A program made the position numbers and the translations under genes. Under the pieces are notes generated by a model. The model worked only from the letters and a program-made list of their open reading frames with translations. It did not search any database and was not told where the DNA came from. Shown in pieces: positions 62,035 to 64,000 of a DNA stretch of 64,000 nucleotides. Within the stretch, counting starts at the first letter, position 1, and the number at the start of each line of letters is the position of its first letter. Source of the stretch: Pseudomonas sp. (GTDB lineage Bacteria > Pseudomonadota > Gammaproteobacteria > Pseudomonadales > Pseudomonadaceae); the NCBI GenBank assembly GCA_030656145.1, contig JAUSOF010000042.1, forward strand, positions 1-64,000. The letters run 5' to 3'.

Positions 62035-63603
62035 ATGCCCCGTAAAAGCTGGCGCGAAGCCATAGCCGCCTATTCCAGCCCCTCCACGCTGGTGCTGTTG
62101 CTCCTCGGGTTCGCCGCCGGCCTACCCTATATGCTGGTGTTCTCCACGCTCTCGGTGTGGTTGCGCGAAGCAGGCGTGGCGCGTGAAACCATTGGTTTTG
62201 CCAGCCTGATCGGCTTGGCTTATGCCTTCAAATGGGTCTGGTCGCCACTGCTTGATCAGTGGCGCCTGCCGCTGCTCGGCAGGCTCGGCAGGCGCCGTTC
62301 CTGGCTGGTCCTGTCCCAGGTGCTGATTGCCATCGGCCTGGCCGGTATGGCGCTGTGTGACCCACAGACCAAACTGACCTGGCTGATCTCCCTGGCGGTG
62401 CTGGTGGCCTTTGCCTCTGCCACTCAGGACATCGCCATCGATGCCTACCGCCTGGAAATCGTCGAGGACACCCGCCAGGCGGCCCTGGCCGCCAGCTACA
62501 TGGCCGGCTACCGGGTCGCGGCCTTGCTGGCCACCGCGGGCGCCTTGTACTTCGCTGAAGGTTTTGGTTCTACCGTGCAGCTTTACCAGCACAGCGCCTG
62601 GGCCGGCACCTACCTGATGTTCGCCTTACTGATGTTGCCGGGCCTGATCACCAGCCTGTGGATGCGCGAACCGGCAGTGCCGCTGCAAACCCAACTGGCG
62701 GCCGCGCGCTATGGTTTCAGCCATCAGATCGCCTCAGTGCTGGTACTGATCGTGCTGCTGGTCTCGGTGCCGGCGATGTTCACCCAGTTTTATTACACCG
62801 ATTTCGCCAGCCTGGTGCGCGGTGAAATCAGCCTGCTCAATCTGCTCCTCGAAGACCGCGCCTTCCTGCGCGCCCTGCTGTACAGCATTCTCACCACCCT
62901 GTGCCTGTCGACCATGGGCCGCCGCGGGCTGGCGCCGGTACTGACGCCGATCAACGACTTTATCGTCCGCTACCGCTGGCAGGCCTTCCTGCTGCTCGGG
63001 CTGATCGCCACCTACCGCATGTCGGACACCGTAATGGGCGTGATGGCCAACGTGTTCTACATCGACCAGGGCTTTACCAAGGACCAGATCGCCAGCGTCA
63101 GCAAGCTGTTCGGCCTGGTCATGACTCTTCTCGGGGCTGGTTTTGGCGGTTTGTTAATCGTGCGCTTCGGTATTATGCCGATCCTGTTCATCGGTGGCGT
63201 GGCATCGGCCGCCACCAACCTGCTGTTTCTCATGCTCGCCGGCATGGGCGCCGACCTGCAGATGTTGATCGTCACCATTTCCGCCGACAACTTCAGCGCC
63301 GGCCTGGCCACAGCGGCGTTCGTCGCCTACCTGTCGAGTCTGACCAACCTGCAGTTCTCGGCCACCCAGTACGCGCTCCTCAGCTCGATCATGCTTCTGC
63401 TGCCGCGACTGATCGGTGGCTACTCCGGAGTAATGGTGGAGAAATACGGTTATGCCGAATTCTTCCTGATTACTGCCTTGCTGGGCATCCCGACCCTGAT
63501 CCTGATTGCCTTGCAATGGCGACGCGAACGCCCATTGCAAGAGGGTTCGACGCCACCAGAAGCGGTCGATACACCGCCATTGAAAACTGAAGCCAACGGC
63601 TAG
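62035..63603 (+). CDS. ampG: AmpG family muropeptide permease (MFS)
   Basis: Inner-membrane transporter that brings GlcNAc-anhMurNAc peptides into the cytoplasm, linked in Pseudomonas to AmpC induction. From MPRKSWREAIAAYSSPST the protein has 522 residues and about 12-14 membrane helices. The N-terminal GFAAGLPYMLVFSTLSVWLREAGV and LLDQWRLPLLGRLGRRRSWL segments are strongly AmpG-like. The track's 51-residue extension overlaps the ATL gene. It supplies the substrates that AnmK, AmgK and MurU process. Confidence 0.9.
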   Translation: MPRKSWREAIAAYSSPSTLVLLLLGFAAGLPYMLVFSTLSVWLREAGVARETIGFASLIGLAYAFKWVWSPLLDQWRLPLLGRLGRRRSWLVLSQVLIAIGLAGMALCDPQTKLTWLISLAVLVAFASATQDIAIDAYRLEIVEDTRQAALAASYMAGYRVAALLATAGALYFAEGFGSTVQLYQHSAWAGTYLMFALLMLPGLITSLWMREPAVPLQTQLAAARYGFSHQIASVLVLIVLLVSVPAMFTQFYYTDFASLVRGEISLLNLLLEDRAFLRALLYSILTTLCLSTMGRRGLAPVLTPINDFIVRYRWQAFLLLGLIATYRMSDTVMGVMANVFYIDQGFTKDQIASVSKLFGLVMTLLGAGFGGLLIVRFGIMPILFIGGVASAATNLLFLMLAGMGADLQMLIVTISADNFSAGLATAAFVAYLSSLTNLQFSATQYALLSSIMLLLPRLIGGYSGVMVEKYGYAEFFLITALLGIPTLILIALQWRRERPLQEGSTPPEAVDTPPLKTEANG

Positions 63604-63618
63604 CCTGGCGCACCATGC

Positions 63619-63656
63619 AAAACGCCGCTTCCCCATTCAGGGTGAAGCGGCGTTTT
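63619..63656 (+). terminator. intrinsic terminator after ampG
   Basis: AAAACGCCGCTT and AAGCGGCGTTTT form a 12-bp stem followed by Ts, 15 nt past the ampG stop. Confidence 0.9.
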
Positions 63657-63758
63657 TCCTTAAGCGCAGAGCTTTATTGGCCATGCGTTTGCGCGCGGGA
63701 ATGAGTTCGGCAGCGCCGCCTATAACGGGCAATTATCGCCAGCGCCCTTACATAATCA

Positions 63759-63787
63759 AAAAGCCCCGATCATGGATCGGGGCTTTT
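63759..63787. terminator. terminator after the minus-strand acyl-CoA dehydrogenase gene
   Basis: AAAAGCCCCGATC and GATCGGGGCTTTT form a perfect 13-bp stem with an ATG loop. T-runs on both strands make it bidirectional. Confidence 0.9.
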
Positions 63788-63806
63788 GCGTTACCGGGTG
63801 TGCGCG

Positions 63807-64000
63807 TTAGAACTGCGCCGCATCCAGCAGGTACAGGCTTTCGCTGCCAGCCTTGACCGAGGCGGTCAGGGAGTGGATGCGCGGCAGGATACGGGCGAAG
63901 AAGAAGCGTGCGGTGCCCAGCTTGCTGACGTAGAAATCGTCCTGATCCTGCTTGGCCAGCGCAGCCCGGGCCATCAGCGCCCACATGTAGGCGTAGGCGG
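63807..64000 (-). CDS. Acyl-CoA dehydrogenase, C-terminal fragment (continues beyond the window)
   Basis: Only the last 63 or so codons are in the window, read from the right edge to a TAA. The residues AYAYMWALMARAALAKQD, RFFFARILPRIHSLTASVKAG and the end ESLYLLDAAQF match what I recall of the C-terminal domain of the large Pseudomonas acyl-CoA dehydrogenases of fatty-acid oxidation. The track does not list this frame because it has no start in the window. Confidence 0.75.
   Translation of the reverse strand, partial: AYAYMWALMARAALAKQDQDDFYVSKLGTARFFFARILPRIHSLTASVKAGSESLYLLDAAQF

Overview
The window is a stretch of core chromosome from a Pseudomonas-type gammaproteobacterium. The evidence is the high GC content, Pseudomonas-style protein sequences throughout, a Vfr-type cAMP receptor, and a gene order that, as far as I recall it, mirrors the P. 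aeruginosa PAO1 segment from about PA0668 back to PA0576. I could not run a search, so the species is not assigned. I see no prophage, insertion sequence, CRISPR array or plasmid-type region. Almost every base belongs to a conserved gene.

Layout. 1-444: promoter and leader region of a ribosomal RNA operon on the minus strand; the 16S gene lies outside the window. 445-8629: tyrS, an M23 peptidase, anmK, then argC-DUF6776-bactofilin-erpA on the minus strand and hemJ plus a nitronate monooxygenase on the plus strand. 8882-14990: DUF805 protein, SDR, AAA ATPase, HIT protein, coq7, OsmC-like protein and vfr. 15050-20615: trpE-G-D-C with a recognisable leader peptide, preceded by rpe and gph. 20802-31608: a 4-aminobutyrate/5-aminovalerate block made of gabT, gabD, an agtABCD-type ABC importer and an agtRS-type two-component system. 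31808-35392: DUF3530 protein and amgK-murU-djlA. 35517-43309: lptD-surA-pdxA-rsmA-apaG-apaH-glpE. 43589-48465: prkA-yeaH-spoVR. 48925-51892: cca, folB-folK, plsY. 52127-57957: tsaD, then rpsU-dnaG-rpoD and a CAU-anticodon tRNA. 57958-64000: a frameshifted PMP3 gene, an endonuclease I-like gene, two DUF481 genes, an ATL protein, AmpG, and the 3' end of an acyl-CoA dehydrogenase.

Functional themes. Peptidoglycan recycling is well represented (AmpG import, AnmK kinase, AmgK and MurU salvage to UDP-MurNAc). The GABA block joins sensing, uptake and the two-step conversion to succinate in one locus. The lptD-surA and rpsU-dnaG-rpoD clusters are classic conserved neighbourhoods.

The points most worth a second look are: a 5-residue in-frame gap in the nucleoside pocket of the HIT protein; a PMP3 gene carrying two indels that cancel in frame; four tandem rrn promoters that all have 16-nt spacers; a trpE leader peptide with two Trp codons; gabDT placed inside the agt-rpe interval; an endonuclease I relative without the usual catalytic His motif; and several families of REP-like inverted repeats. 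I did not find a convincing wholly new system.
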